Below are positions 8,083-17,154 of a stretch of 36,822 nucleotides of DNA, piece by piece. Numbering within the stretch: the first letter of the stretch is position 1; every line of letters begins with the position of its first letter. Under the pieces are notes generated by a model, which did not search any database, was not told the DNA's origin, and was given only the letters and a program-made list of their open reading frames with translations. The stretch spans positions 1 through 36,822 of the forward strand of contig JAAFIA010000048.1 of assembly GCA_013298545.1 (NCBI GenBank), in the 5' to 3' direction. Source of the stretch: Bacteroidota bacterium. GTDB lineage: Bacteria; Bacteroidota; Bacteroidia; Palsa-965. The position numbers were made by a program, and so were the translations under genes.

Positions 8083-10494
8083 TTACTTTTTCTTTCTCAA
8101 TTTATTCGCGTCTAAGAAATAAATCAACTTAAAGGAAAAACTATTGCTTTGCGGCGAATCGAGGAGCAGATTCACATCGTTGAAATAATCCGTCGGTAAA
8201 AATTGTCCTGAATTTAAAATGCTATTTTTCCAAACCACGCTCAACTCACTGCCTGGGAGAAATTGCCAGACATAAATCAAATCAATATTAAAAGCATTGA
8301 AATTAACATCCAGATTTCCTGCGAAATCAGTTTCTGTCAGTTTTCCTTCCTCGTTCAATGCAAAGTAATCCGTGTATTGCGCTTTTGACCAGTAATGGCG
8401 TACACGTAAACTCAACGACATGCGGCTAGTAAAAATATAACTGGCATTGATGATATTGGTAATCGTTGTCAAATCACGCACACCGAAAACAATATCGCCG
8501 TTATACATTGTGCCAAAACCAACATTATCTTTTTTCAATTCATTTTCATTGCGAAGCACAAGAAACAAACGATCGTTGACGCGAATGCGTGGTGCAATGA
8601 TCAATCGTTTGATGGTTCTGTTGCGCTCTAAAAAACGACGATATGAAATAGTCATATCGAGCGCGAAACGGCGGCGATAATCGGATGAAAGAAAAGCACC
8701 TGCCTCATAATTTTTCGGATATATCAAATAACGACCGGGCGTACGTGTTTCAAAATAATCGTAATTCTTAATTGGTTGCATGAGCCAAGTCAAACCACAC
8801 GTATGGAAATTTCGGAATGTAAAAAAGTGGCGGCCTTCGATATTGAAAAATGTATAATGCCGCGGTGTATATAATTGCGACCAAGACATTTCTACGCGAT
8901 TGGTTTGTCGGTTCAAACGCCAAAAAGGTTTGTAGGTATTGAAATTTTGTTCGATGCGCCACGACAAATAATTATTGCGATCTTGATAACCCAGATCGTT
9001 TGGATCAAACCGATTATCGACGAGGGCGTGTTTGAGGAAAATGGTATAACGACCACTTACTTTACCCGCAACAACCGAATAGCGACGGCCCAATTTCGGT
9101 TGTGTATTTCCGGGCAAATAGAGCGCACTCATATCGGCATACCCTTCAACAGCAAACTTATTTTTTGCCTCGGCTACACGAAACTGAAAACTGGTAACAT
9201 TGGCATCGCGCGCATGGCCCGCGCGCATCACATTGGTATTCAATAATCCGACGTATGAATTATTTTTCAAAATCTGATCGACTACCAAGACGTTATAATT
9301 TGTCAAAGGTTCGGTCAAAAAATCGCGCGATTCATTTGTCGCGAAATCACCAATGCGGGCATAAGCAGGCGCAGACACCGCATTGAAAAAACCTATTCCG
9401 GTTTTGCGTGGCGTTCGCCCAGAAATTTTTGTGGCATTGTACAAACGCGCCGTTGCCGGATTCTTGACCACATATTCAGTGCTATCTAATGCGGCATTGA
9501 CAGCATTATAACCCGATGGTCGCGCACCAATGCGACGTGAATAAAACAAATCGTTTTTATTGAAAAGCTCCGTTCCTTCGGTGAAAAAATAACGCCGCTC
9601 ATCAAACTTTACTTCAAATGGCGAGAGATTCAAGACCACATTATCGCTAATGGTTTGACCAAAATCTGGAATCAGCGTCATATCGAGGGTAAAACTCTCA
9701 TTCAGACCGTATTTAATATCCATGCCGCCATTGAGCGAGTATGCATTCTCACCATCAAAATTTTCGGCATAGCCAGAAACGTATGGCAGAAAAGCCAAAC
9801 GCAAAGGCGAAATAATATTCGCAATTCCATTCAAATCGCCGCATTGATTAACAATTCCATTCACAGCCGGATCAACCGGATTCCAAAAAGAAACTTCGCG
9901 GTAACGGCGAATGATACGCTCGGCATTAAATCCCCAAACCTGAATGCTATCTTTCGGGAAACGCAATGATGCAAATGGAATTTTTAATTCTGCCACCCAA
10001 CCCTCGCCATCAATTTTCACTTGGCTGTACCAAACACTATTCAGCGATTCGTCCGACTTATCCAACGTAAAACGCGAATCGGTTTGCACACCAGCCGCCG
10101 TTACGGCAAAGAAAAACGCATTGCGCCGATCATGATAAGGATCGAAATAAAAAGCAACCGCATCGGTATTGGTTTGGTAATCGTCGCGCACACCAAATTG
10201 ATGCAAAATACTATCTGGAGCGGTATCAAATAAACGTGCACCAATGTATAAAGCCTCATCATCGTACCCAATTCGAATTTCGGAACGCATGCGCGAAGCC
10301 TTACCCGGATTGGGTTGCTGCTGTGTAAAATCGGTTGCTATGGGAAGTTCGTTCCAACAAGACTCTGTAAGGCTTCCATCAATTTTTGGAACCTGAGCAA
10401 TTCGCTTGGCTTGCAATACACGCGCATTTGTTTGCCCCTGCATAGATACATGCATAAACAAAAAAGCAAACAGATAAAAAAGCGGACGAATCAT
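8083..10494 (-). CDS. CBM9-like/DUF5916 outer-membrane-type protein, second copy
   Basis: An 803-residue paralogue of the protein at 3520-5979. It has a signal peptide (MIRPLFYLFAFLFMHVSMQG, then QT), a CBM9-like N-terminal domain opening with VPKIDGSLTESCWNELP, and the shared DUF5916 landmarks FFTEGTELF and DLFYSRRIGARP about one third along. The remainder is beta-rich, ending in FSFKLIYFLDANKLRKKK much as the first copy ends in LSIRVLYFIDYIFVRE. Overall layout is collinear but sequence is clearly diverged, so this is an old duplication. It is transcribed from a consensus -7 box only 8 bases before the ATG. Function unknown. Confidence 0.9.
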   Translation of the reverse strand: MIRPLFYLFAFLFMHVSMQGQTNARVLQAKRIAQVPKIDGSLTESCWNELPIATDFTQQQPNPGKASRMRSEIRIGYDDEALYIGARLFDTAPDSILHQFGVRDDYQTNTDAVAFYFDPYHDRRNAFFFAVTAAGVQTDSRFTLDKSDESLNSVWYSQVKIDGEGWVAELKIPFASLRFPKDSIQVWGFNAERIIRRYREVSFWNPVDPAVNGIVNQCGDLNGIANIISPLRLAFLPYVSGYAENFDGENAYSLNGGMDIKYGLNESFTLDMTLIPDFGQTISDNVVLNLSPFEVKFDERRYFFTEGTELFNKNDLFYSRRIGARPSGYNAVNAALDSTEYVVKNPATARLYNATKISGRTPRKTGIGFFNAVSAPAYARIGDFATNESRDFLTEPLTNYNVLVVDQILKNNSYVGLLNTNVMRAGHARDANVTSFQFRVAEAKNKFAVEGYADMSALYLPGNTQPKLGRRYSVVAGKVSGRYTIFLKHALVDNRFDPNDLGYQDRNNYLSWRIEQNFNTYKPFWRLNRQTNRVEMSWSQLYTPRHYTFFNIEGRHFFTFRNFHTCGLTWLMQPIKNYDYFETRTPGRYLIYPKNYEAGAFLSSDYRRRFALDMTISYRRFLERNRTIKRLIIAPRIRVNDRLFLVLRNENELKKDNVGFGTMYNGDIVFGVRDLTTITNIINASYIFTSRMSLSLRVRHYWSKAQYTDYFALNEEGKLTETDFAGNLDVNFNAFNIDLIYVWQFLPGSELSVVWKNSILNSGQFLPTDYFNDVNLLLDSPQSNSFSFKLIYFLDANKLRKKK

Positions 10495-10502
10495 AGCGGC
10501 GG

Positions 10503-10510
10503 CAAAGGTA
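10503..10510 (-). promoter_or_regulatory. -7 promoter box, second DUF5916 gene
   Basis: The minus strand reads TACCTTTG, an exact TAnnTTTG match, ending 8 bases before the ATG at 10494. A T run at 10526-10530 lies where the -33 element would be. Transcription would begin at or within a few bases of the start codon. Confidence 0.6.
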
Positions 10511-10569
10511 AGAGAAGCCGAGCGGAAAAAGCTGATTTAGGCATGGAAAATGAGGTACTTTTCGTTGCT

Positions 10570-11703
10570 CTATTTTACGACAAATGCTAAAGGACCATCA
10601 GGATTAATCAACGGTTCGAGCGCTTTCCAAGGAATATAACATTGCGTTTGCCAGTTGCCCGTACTTCCCTGACTGTAATACAAATGCAAACCAAACCCAT
10701 CAATAGAAAAATCGGTGCTTAAGGTAACCGCTTCGCCTTCCATAAAGTTGGCGTCTTTATTTTTCTCCGCCAATGCACGTAATTTTTCTTCAAATCCGGG
10801 CAAAAATAAATCGTTCAATGTCAATTTTTTCCCTGTCGAAACCTGATATACCGAACCATCACGCGCGTAATTTTGATTTAACGTGGTGTCCATCCGCCAA
10901 TGGTAATTAAGTTCCAATGAAATTAAGTCGTGTTGAGCGTATAGTAATTCTGTCTTTGCGCTATAATAACCATAATGAACAACACCCATATCGAGGAGCT
11001 TTGAAAGCGAAAGGCTAGAATCAACACCTTGAAAATACAAATTCAAAAAATGTTTCTGCACCAATAACATTTGATTTTTCACATCGGCAACTTGCCCGTA
11101 TGGCCCATGTTGCGCGATGAATGGCGAAAAACGTGTTGTTATTTCGGTATTGCAAACAGTTGCAAATACCCCATCTTTTTTTTCATCAAAAGCAAGTGCA
11201 ACTAAGCCGAAATCCAGCATCGAATCAGGATCTTCTTCATCACTACCAGCTGGACTATATAAACCCGCAATATTAATTACCGTTGGCAATGGAGCAAGTT
11301 TTGGAGTTGCCTTCCAATTGAATTTATCGGAATTAAACATCAAGGTAAATCCGTTCATACTTTGCGTTGTAATTTCTGCACGCAATTCGCCCAAGCCTTT
11401 TTCTCTTCCATTCGTCGCCGTCATCACCCACATTTTATCGGCAACTTGATACGAACCTTGAAAATCAAAAAGCGCAAAACCACGCCAGTCATACACATAA
11501 CCTTTGCCCCAAGTACCATTGAAATAAGCAAGAACAGTAACCGAATCGCCGAGATAAATACCGCCATAGGTATGAAATCCAAACATGGCTACACGGTTAT
11601 ATTCCGCTTTTGTTAACGTATCGTCAGCTGATGTCGTTGCTTGTACAGCTTTCGAAAAAAAGATGAACACCAGAAGGAAAAACAGAAACACATTTTTTTT
11701 CAT
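10570..11703 (-). CDS. Secreted protein of unknown function, possibly RsiV/DUF3298-like C-terminus
   Basis: A 377-residue protein with a signal peptide (MKKNVFLFFLLVFIFFSKA, cleavage near VQA). I do not recognise the first half, which is beta-rich (FGFHTYGGIYLGDSVTVLAY). The second half contains an order of elements reminiscent of RsiV/DUF3298 domains: HDLISLELNYHW, then YQVSTGKKLTLNDLFLPGFE, then FSIDGFGLHLYYSQGS and a closing CYIPWKALEPLINPDGPL. In that family the motif is found in secreted or membrane proteins of uncertain role. The assignment is by pattern memory only. It is a single gene between the DUF5916 gene and rsmG. Confidence 0.6.
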   Translation of the reverse strand: MKKNVFLFFLLVFIFFSKAVQATTSADDTLTKAEYNRVAMFGFHTYGGIYLGDSVTVLAYFNGTWGKGYVYDWRGFALFDFQGSYQVADKMWVMTATNGREKGLGELRAEITTQSMNGFTLMFNSDKFNWKATPKLAPLPTVINIAGLYSPAGSDEEDPDSMLDFGLVALAFDEKKDGVFATVCNTEITTRFSPFIAQHGPYGQVADVKNQMLLVQKHFLNLYFQGVDSSLSLSKLLDMGVVHYGYYSAKTELLYAQHDLISLELNYHWRMDTTLNQNYARDGSVYQVSTGKKLTLNDLFLPGFEEKLRALAEKNKDANFMEGEAVTLSTDFSIDGFGLHLYYSQGSTGNWQTQCYIPWKALEPLINPDGPLAFVVK

Positions 11704-11747
11704 AGCATAAACTATTGCGACGTGCGTTTTTTTAGCAGCGTGAAAAA

Positions 11748-12368
11748 TTACAGCGGAATATAAATCAGTTTTTTTGTTTCAAAAAACTGATCCTTAAACC
11801 AAGTGCTCAAATCGGTTTCGATTTTTTTCTTTCTAACATCCGCTAATTCTTCATTCAAATCGCCGCCTTTGAGCAAGAGCCATCCGTTGGGTAAAGCATT
11901 TTGGCCTTGGCGTTTGATGGATTTTTGTGTCCAGCGTTTCAATTCGCTCCATTGCGCCACAGCACGCGAAACAACAAAATCGTATTGTGTATGCAATTCT
12001 TCCACACGTTTTTGTTCGGCGATTACATTTTCCAAACCGAGCGCGGTTGTTACTTCTTGCACAACTTTAATTTTTTTACCGATCGAATCGACGAGGTGAA
12101 ATTTTGTTTCGGGAAAAAAAATAGCAAGCGGAATACCCGGGAATCCGCCACCCGTTCCCACATCCAAAACCGTAGTCCCTGGTTTGAAACGAATGTATTG
12201 TGCAATGGCGAGGCTATGCAAAACATGGTGCGTAAAAAACGAATCCATGTCTTTGCGCGAAATCACATTGATTTGTGCGTTCCAAAAACGATAAAGTTCT
12301 TCGAGTTGTGCAAAGCGATCAAGCGCTTTTGCATCGAGGTTTGGAAAATAGGATTGGAGCGTATGCAA
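11748..12368 (-). CDS. rsmG: 16S rRNA (guanine-527-N7)-methyltransferase RsmG
   Basis: This 206-residue SAM-dependent enzyme methylates N7 of G527 in 16S rRNA. The SAM-binding loop VLDVGTGGGFPG is at residues 67-78, followed by IPLAIFFPETKFHLVDS; the family motifs NVISRKD (34-40) and FVVSRAVAQW are present. Length matches the family. The only in-frame start after the upstream stop is TTG at 12368; the next ATG would remove the conserved N-terminus. It is the last gene of an operon, 9 bases after the sigma gene. Confidence 0.95.
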   Translation of the reverse strand: MHTLQSYFPNLDAKALDRFAQLEELYRFWNAQINVISRKDMDSFFTHHVLHSLAIAQYIRFKPGTTVLDVGTGGGFPGIPLAIFFPETKFHLVDSIGKKIKVVQEVTTALGLENVIAEQKRVEELHTQYDFVVSRAVAQWSELKRWTQKSIKRQGQNALPNGWLLLKGGDLNEELADVRKKKIETDLSTWFKDQFFETKKLIYIPL

Positions 12369-12377
12369 TGTCTTCTA

Positions 12378-12992
12378 TTAAAACTTACCGTGTGTATTTT
12401 TCAAGACGTTGTACAAAAACTCACGGGCACGAAAGAGTTGTGCTTTTACAGTTCCTAATGGCAATTCGAGTTGATCAGCAATTTCTTCGTAAGATAATTC
12501 CTGAAAATAACGCATCTCAATCAAGGTACGGTAGCGTGGTTTGAGTTTATCCACCAGTTCGCGCAGCATCATGACTTTTTGCTTCTTCATGACATTTTGT
12601 TCTGGATCGAGTGCATCTGAGCGCAAGTCCATTGTCATTTCGCCACCTTCATCGTCTTCAAATGGTTGATCGATGGAGAATGTATTTTTGCGTTTGCGAC
12701 GAATAAAATCAATGCAATTGTTTGTGGCAATTCGAAAGAGCCACGTACTGAAAGCAAAATTGGGGGTGTATTGATGAAGGCGTTTGAATGCTTTGCCAAA
12801 TGCTTCGATGGTTAAATCTTCTGCGTCGTCTTTGTTATTGACCATTTTCAGCAGCATGAAATAAACCGAGTCGCGGTATCGCCCCATGAGTTCGGCATAC
12901 GCTTTCTGATCGCCATCTTCTAGCGCTTTACGCACGAGTTTAAAGTCGTGTTGTGCTTTGTCAGAGAGATTTTCGTTTTCGATCAATTCCAT
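12378..12992 (-). CDS. ECF-type RNA polymerase sigma factor
   Basis: A 204-residue RpoE/SigW-like sigma factor. Region 2 runs through MGRYRDSVYFMLLKMVNNKD, AEDLTIEAFGKAFKRL and FSTWLFRIATNNCIDFIRRK. Region 4 has LKPRYRTLIEMRYFQELSYE and the helix-turn-helix LELPLGTVKAQLFRAREFL. No anti-sigma gene adjoins it. It overlaps the 3' end of the glycosyltransferase gene by 10 bases and precedes rsmG, so it appears to be expressed as part of a housekeeping operon. Confidence 0.93.
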   Translation of the reverse strand: MELIENENLSDKAQHDFKLVRKALEDGDQKAYAELMGRYRDSVYFMLLKMVNNKDDAEDLTIEAFGKAFKRLHQYTPNFAFSTWLFRIATNNCIDFIRRKRKNTFSIDQPFEDDEGGEMTMDLRSDALDPEQNVMKKQKVMMLRELVDKLKPRYRTLIEMRYFQELSYEEIADQLELPLGTVKAQLFRAREFLYNVLKNTHGKF

Positions 12993-14122
12993 TTGCTTTT
13001 CCTGCGGAAAATTCGGGCGACGGTGATAATCGGATAAAAAAATTGAAGTGTCAGACTCAATACTAGGGCGTATGGAAGCAAATCGGTTTCATCCAATTTT
13101 TTCAACCCTGATCTAAAGGTAAGTATTTGTACTAAAATTTTTAAGAAAATTAGCCCAAGAACGACATATAGCTGAAATCTCAAGACGAGTAAGGTTATTA
13201 AGCAGCCTAAAAACAACCATTGCGCAAAAACATAGAAGCCCAACAGGAATTTATGACTCGTTTTGTAGCGTTTTCCGGTTTGTAAATGTCTGAATTTTTG
13301 TCGCCACCAACCACGCCAAGTTTGTTCAGGAACAGAATACGTAAAACTCCGTGGATCAATTTCTATAGCGGTATTCTTTTTTGTGGCGGCTTCGTTTACA
13401 AACAAATCATCATCGCCAGATGGAATATGATAATGCGAACGAAATCCTTTGTGGCGGAAAAACAATTCTTTGCGGTATGCTAAGTTGCGCCCTACACCCA
13501 TGTATGTTTTTCGTGCAAGCGAATACGCGAGGTATTGCATGCCAATAAACCAAGCATCGAAACGAATCAGTTTATTGAGCAGTCCTTTTTGTTTTTCGTA
13601 TGGACCATAACCAAGTACAATTTCTGTTTCGGGTTGAAAACTGGCGGCCATATTTTTAAGCCATACATTGGAATTGGGCTGGCAATCCGCATCGGTGAGG
13701 AGCAACAAATCATGCGTAGCACCTTTGATACCCATCATGAGTGCCACTTTTTTTCCATGCGAATAATACTCGTCTTCTTTGATGGTAACAATTTTTAAAC
13801 GCGCATGTTTCTTTGCAAATTCCTCCAACACATCGCCCGTATTGTCAAACGAGCAATCGTTAACCACCACTACTTCAAAATTAGGGTACTCTTGATCGAG
13901 TATTTTGGGAAGAAAATTCATCAGGTTATCTTCTTCATTTCGGGCACAAATAACAATCGAAACGGGTGGTGTATCGGTGCTTGATTCTTTTTTTCTGAAA
14001 CGTGCTACACGGATGAAGAAAAACAAATAATAAAACAAGTGAATAAGAAAAGCCAGCACGAGTGTCCAAAACACCAGCATGCCCACAGAAATCAACGTCA
14101 GATCAGAAATCAATTGCTCCAT
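12983..14122 (-). CDS. Membrane-bound family 2 glycosyltransferase
   Basis: A 379-residue processive-type GT2 enzyme that would transfer a sugar from a nucleotide donor at the inner face of the membrane. An N-terminal membrane helix (residues ~8-38) precedes the GT-A domain: PPVSIVICARNEEDN, then FEVVVVNDCSFDNT, the metal-binding LLLLTDADCQP, an acidic SGDDDLF and the acceptor-side WRGWWRQKFRHLQTGKRY. Two or three C-terminal membrane helices follow. I chose ATG 14122: the upstream TTG at 14134 lies inside the promoter box TACCTTTG. The sugar and acceptor cannot be told from the sequence. Confidence 0.9.
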   Translation of the reverse strand: MEQLISDLTLISVGMLVFWTLVLAFLIHLFYYLFFFIRVARFRKKESSTDTPPVSIVICARNEEDNLMNFLPKILDQEYPNFEVVVVNDCSFDNTGDVLEEFAKKHARLKIVTIKEDEYYSHGKKVALMMGIKGATHDLLLLTDADCQPNSNVWLKNMAASFQPETEIVLGYGPYEKQKGLLNKLIRFDAWFIGMQYLAYSLARKTYMGVGRNLAYRKELFFRHKGFRSHYHIPSGDDDLFVNEAATKKNTAIEIDPRSFTYSVPEQTWRGWWRQKFRHLQTGKRYKTSHKFLLGFYVFAQWLFLGCLITLLVLRFQLYVVLGLIFLKILVQILTFRSGLKKLDETDLLPYALVLSLTLQFFYPIITVARIFRRKSKWN

Positions 14123-14131
14123 AGCGAAGCA

Positions 14132-14139
14132 CAAAGGTA
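14132..14139 (-). promoter_or_regulatory. -7 promoter box of the glycosyltransferase/sigma/rsmG operon
   Basis: The minus strand reads TACCTTTG, an exact TAnnTTTG match, 9 bases before the ATG at 14122. This fixes the start codon and predicts a leader of only a few bases. Confidence 0.6.
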
Positions 14140-14248
14140 GCCAGACGGTTTGCGGTGGTGGTAGATTTTAAATTGGGATTTGAACAAAGAAATTAACAGG
14201 CGCATGGCTAAAAAAATTACTTTTACGGCAACAAGACCCACTTTAACA

Positions 14249-14800
14249 ATGATAAAGAAAACCCTTCTCCCTACCCTACTGATCCTGTGTTTGGGATTGG
14301 CCACAGCATTTACAGCAGCAAAAAATGGTGGCGACTCATCTACCATCAAAAAAGGCAAATTCACCGTCGCTGGAGGTCTTGTTACACCCGAATGGAAATT
14401 AACATCGGCCAAATCGGGCTTGGGCGATGCGGAGCGTACGCGTGATGGCTACAATAAAACGCATACTTATGATAGCCGCGGCATTGTCATTTTTGAAAAA
14501 TCTGTCGATAAAAAACCAACGGGCATTGTCAGCGAAATCCAGTTTCATTACAGCGTTCCTGAAGCAAATGATGTAACACCAAAATCGACCTTTTCGGGTT
14601 CTTTAAAAGTGGATAAATTAACCGTAACGCAATCGCTTTCGGCAACTACCATGTTGGCCAAATTGAAAGGTTGGAAAAAAACAGACAGCTATATTGAGCA
14701 TTCTTACCGAATGGCCAGTAAAGGCATTTACATTTATTTTCAATTCAATGCCAGCGAAACGTCTTTGGTGAAAGTGAGTGTTGGTCAAGACAAAAAATAA
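14249..14800 (+). CDS. Small secreted protein of unknown function
   Basis: A 183-residue protein with a signal peptide (MIKKTLLPTLLILCLGLATA, then FTAA). The longer frame from 14180 adds a charged stretch ahead of that signal, so ATG 14249 is preferred. The mature part is a single small domain with strands such as KFTVAGGLVTPEWKLTS, TYDSRGIVIFEK and SEIQFHYSVPEAND; I do not recognise the family. It contains no cysteine beyond the signal and no lipobox. A near-consensus box TACTTTTA lies at 14218-14225. A strong terminator follows, so it is probably monocistronic. Confidence 0.75.
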   Translation: MIKKTLLPTLLILCLGLATAFTAAKNGGDSSTIKKGKFTVAGGLVTPEWKLTSAKSGLGDAERTRDGYNKTHTYDSRGIVIFEKSVDKKPTGIVSEIQFHYSVPEANDVTPKSTFSGSLKVDKLTVTQSLSATTMLAKLKGWKKTDSYIEHSYRMASKGIYIYFQFNASETSLVKVSVGQDKK

Positions 14801-14823
14801 GGTTTAACGTTTTCATTTGATTT

Positions 14824-14858
14824 AGCGCATTTGCTCCTCGCAAATGCGCTTTCTTTTT
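14824..14858 (+). terminator. Strong rho-independent terminator upstream of tgt
   Basis: AGCGCATTTG (14824-14833) and CAAATGCGCT (14841-14850) form a perfect 10-bp stem with a 7-base loop, followed by TTCTTTTT. It ends the preceding gene's transcript and shows that a tgt start inside it is not used. Confidence 0.9.
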
Positions 14859-14882
14859 ACCCACGAAGCGACAACAAATTCC

Positions 14883-14890
14883 TACCTTTG
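14883..14890 (+). promoter_or_regulatory. -7 promoter box of tgt
   Basis: TACCTTTG, an exact TAnnTTTG match, ends 6 bases before the GTG start at 14897. The tgt mRNA would be leaderless or nearly so. Confidence 0.6.
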
Positions 14891-14896
14891 CGGCTC

Positions 14897-16027
14897 GTGA
14901 AATTTGATCTTCTTCATACCGATATTCAGAGTAAAGCACGCGCCGGACGCATCGAAACGGATCACGGCGTGATTGAGACTCCGATTTTTATGCCTGTCGG
15001 AACAGCGGGTACTGTTAAAGCTGTTCATCAGCACGAGTTGCGCGATTCAATTCAAGCGCAGATTATTTTGGGCAATACCTATCATCTGTACTTGCGTCCG
15101 GGCCTCAATGTCTTGGAAAAAGCGGGCGGGCTGCACAAGTTCAATGGCTGGGAAAAACCGATTTTGACAGATAGTGGTGGTTATCAGGTGTACTCGTTAT
15201 CCAATCAACGGAAATTGACGGAAGAAGGGGCAAAATTCACTTCTCACATTGATGGCTCAAAGCATTTGTTTACGCCAGAAGGGGTGATGGATATTCAACG
15301 AACAATTGGTGCCGATATCATCATGGCCTTTGACGAGTGTGCGCCTTATCCGTGCGATTATGCGTATGCGCAAAAATCAATGGGCATGACGCATCGGTGG
15401 TTGGAGCGTTGCATTGCGCGGTTTGATAGTACGCCGGATAAATACGGGTATAAACAAACGCTGTTCCCGATTGTGCAAGGCAGTACGTTTCGCGATTTGC
15501 GCCAAGTATCGGCAGAATTTGTGGCGGCGCAGGGGCGCGAGGGCAATGCGATTGGGGGCTTGAGCGTGGGCGAACCAGCAGAAGTGATGTACGAATTGAC
15601 GGAGCTTGTTTGTAGTATTTTACCTGCCGACAAACCGCGTTATTTGATGGGTGTTGGAACGCCAGCCAATATCTTGGAAGGCATCGCTTTGGGTATCGAT
15701 ATGTTTGATTGTGTCATGCCTACACGCAATGCACGGCATGGTTTGTTGTTTACGTGGGATGGGATCATCAACATCAAAAACGAAAAATGGAAAAACGATC
15801 ATTCGCCACTCGATCCAAAAGGAACGACGTATGTGGATCAGGCGTACTCGCGCGCGTACATGCGGCATTTGGTACACAGCGAAGAAATGCTTGGCGCGAT
15901 GATTGCATCGGTACATAATCTTGGTTTTTATCTGGATCTGGTGAAACAGGCCCGCGCAGAAATTATCGCTGGTACTTTCCGCGACTGGAAAGACCGAATG
16001 GTTAAACAGGTTATGACGCGGCTTTAA
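14897..16027 (+). CDS. tgt: tRNA-guanine(34) transglycosylase
   Basis: This 376-residue enzyme exchanges guanine 34 for preQ1 in tRNAs with GUN anticodons, the committed step of queuosine modification. Catalytic-core motifs are all present: LTDSGGYQVYS, MAFDECAPYP, AIGGLSVGEP, YLMGVGTPANILEGIALGID and FDCVMPTRNARHG. GTG 14897 (VKFDLLHTD) is the start: the longer frame runs back into a terminator and promoter. The zinc-binding cysteines of the E. coli enzyme (CxCxxC) are replaced here by G309, T311 and D314 in GTTYVD, while the downstream histidine (SVHNLGFY) remains. The lptF/G-type gene follows after 19 bases and is probably cotranscribed. Confidence 0.96.
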   Translation: MKFDLLHTDIQSKARAGRIETDHGVIETPIFMPVGTAGTVKAVHQHELRDSIQAQIILGNTYHLYLRPGLNVLEKAGGLHKFNGWEKPILTDSGGYQVYSLSNQRKLTEEGAKFTSHIDGSKHLFTPEGVMDIQRTIGADIIMAFDECAPYPCDYAYAQKSMGMTHRWLERCIARFDSTPDKYGYKQTLFPIVQGSTFRDLRQVSAEFVAAQGREGNAIGGLSVGEPAEVMYELTELVCSILPADKPRYLMGVGTPANILEGIALGIDMFDCVMPTRNARHGLLFTWDGIINIKNEKWKNDHSPLDPKGTTYVDQAYSRAYMRHLVHSEEMLGAMIASVHNLGFYLDLVKQARAEIIAGTFRDWKDRMVKQVMTRL

Positions 16028-16046
16028 TCCGTACTTTCACACTTCA

Positions 16047-17150
16047 ATGCAACGTTTCTGGACAAAACTTGATGGCTACATTCTCCGAAAATTTCTCGGA
16101 ACATTTGTCTATTCGATTGCGTTGATTATTGTGATTGTGATCATTTTCGATATTTCTGAAAAAGTGGAGGATTTTCTGAAAGCAGATTGTACGGTGTGGC
16201 AGATTATTTCGGAATACTATTTGAATTTCGTTCCGTTTTTTGTGAATTTATTTAGTCCGTTGTTTACGTTTATTGCGGTAATCTTTTTCACTTCGCGGTT
16301 GGCGGCGCGTACGGAGATTGTAGCGATGCTGAGCGCGGGAATTAGTTTTCGGCGTTTGTTGCGTCCGTATTTGGTTGGGGCTACACTCATTTCCATCACG
16401 TCCTTGATTTTGAATAATTATTTGATTCCGATTGCCAATAAAACGCGTTTGGATTTTGAGGCAAAATACATTCTCAACAAATATGTTTACACCGAACGCG
16501 ATATTCATCGGCAGGTTGCGCCGGGCGTATTTGTGTATATGGAGCATTACAACAACGATGATAATATTGGAACACGTTTTACATTGGAAAAGTTTGAGTC
16601 GAAAAAAGATGGTTCAATGGAGTTGACGTATAAATTGACGGCAAAAGATATTATTTGGGACAGCATTCGCAGCAAATGGACGATCCGCGATTATGTGATT
16701 CGGCGTTTATTGCCGTTGAGAGATTCTTTGCAATCGGGAAAGCGACTGGATACAACATTTAATTTATCGCCAAAAGATTTTGGACGTGCGCAAATGGTGA
16801 TGGAGACAATGACAGCGGGGGAATTGGATAAATACATTGCGGATGAAAAAATGAAGGGTTCGGATAATGTGCAGTTGTACGAAATTGAGAAACATAAGCG
16901 GTTGGCGTTTCCATTTGCAACATTTATTCTAACGTTGATTGGAGTAGCGATGTCGAGCCGGAAAGTGCGGGGGGGAATTGGTATTCATATTGGTTTGGGT
17001 ATTTTATTGAGTTTCACCTTTATTTTATTTATGCAGGTGTTTACTTCTTTCGCCGCATCGGGTGTGATGCCGCCATCAGTTGCGGTATGGATTCCGAATG
17101 TTTTGTTTGGAATTATTTGTGTGTTTTTATTGCGCCGTGCACCTAAGTGA
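16047..17150 (+). CDS. LptF/LptG family permease (YjgP/YjgQ)
   Basis: A 367-residue inner-membrane subunit of the lipopolysaccharide export ABC transporter, which with LptB moves LPS from the inner membrane to the periplasmic bridge. Three N-terminal helices (around FVYSIALIIVIVIIFDIS and VNLFSPLFTFIAVIFFTSRL), the coupling segment ARTEIVAMLSAGISFRRLLR, a periplasmic beta domain (residues ~130-265) and three C-terminal helices ending in VWIPNVLFGIICVFLLRR all match the family. Whether it is LptF or LptG cannot be decided here. A heptad tandem array begins within 5 bases of its stop codon. Confidence 0.94.
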   Translation: MQRFWTKLDGYILRKFLGTFVYSIALIIVIVIIFDISEKVEDFLKADCTVWQIISEYYLNFVPFFVNLFSPLFTFIAVIFFTSRLAARTEIVAMLSAGISFRRLLRPYLVGATLISITSLILNNYLIPIANKTRLDFEAKYILNKYVYTERDIHRQVAPGVFVYMEHYNNDDNIGTRFTLEKFESKKDGSMELTYKLTAKDIIWDSIRSKWTIRDYVIRRLLPLRDSLQSGKRLDTTFNLSPKDFGRAQMVMETMTAGELDKYIADEKMKGSDNVQLYEIEKHKRLAFPFATFILTLIGVAMSSRKVRGGIGIHIGLGILLSFTFILFMQVFTSFAASGVMPPSVAVWIPNVLFGIICVFLLRRAPK

Positions 17151-17154
17151 AAAT

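Noticed and set aside
7940-8132. Plus-strand frames of 60 codons in the 7.9 kb array
   Set aside because: Same reason: repetitive translation of a tandem repeat that runs into the convergent gene.
14831-14896. Longer N-terminus for tgt
   Set aside because: It would start inside a strong terminator and read through the TACCTTTG promoter box.
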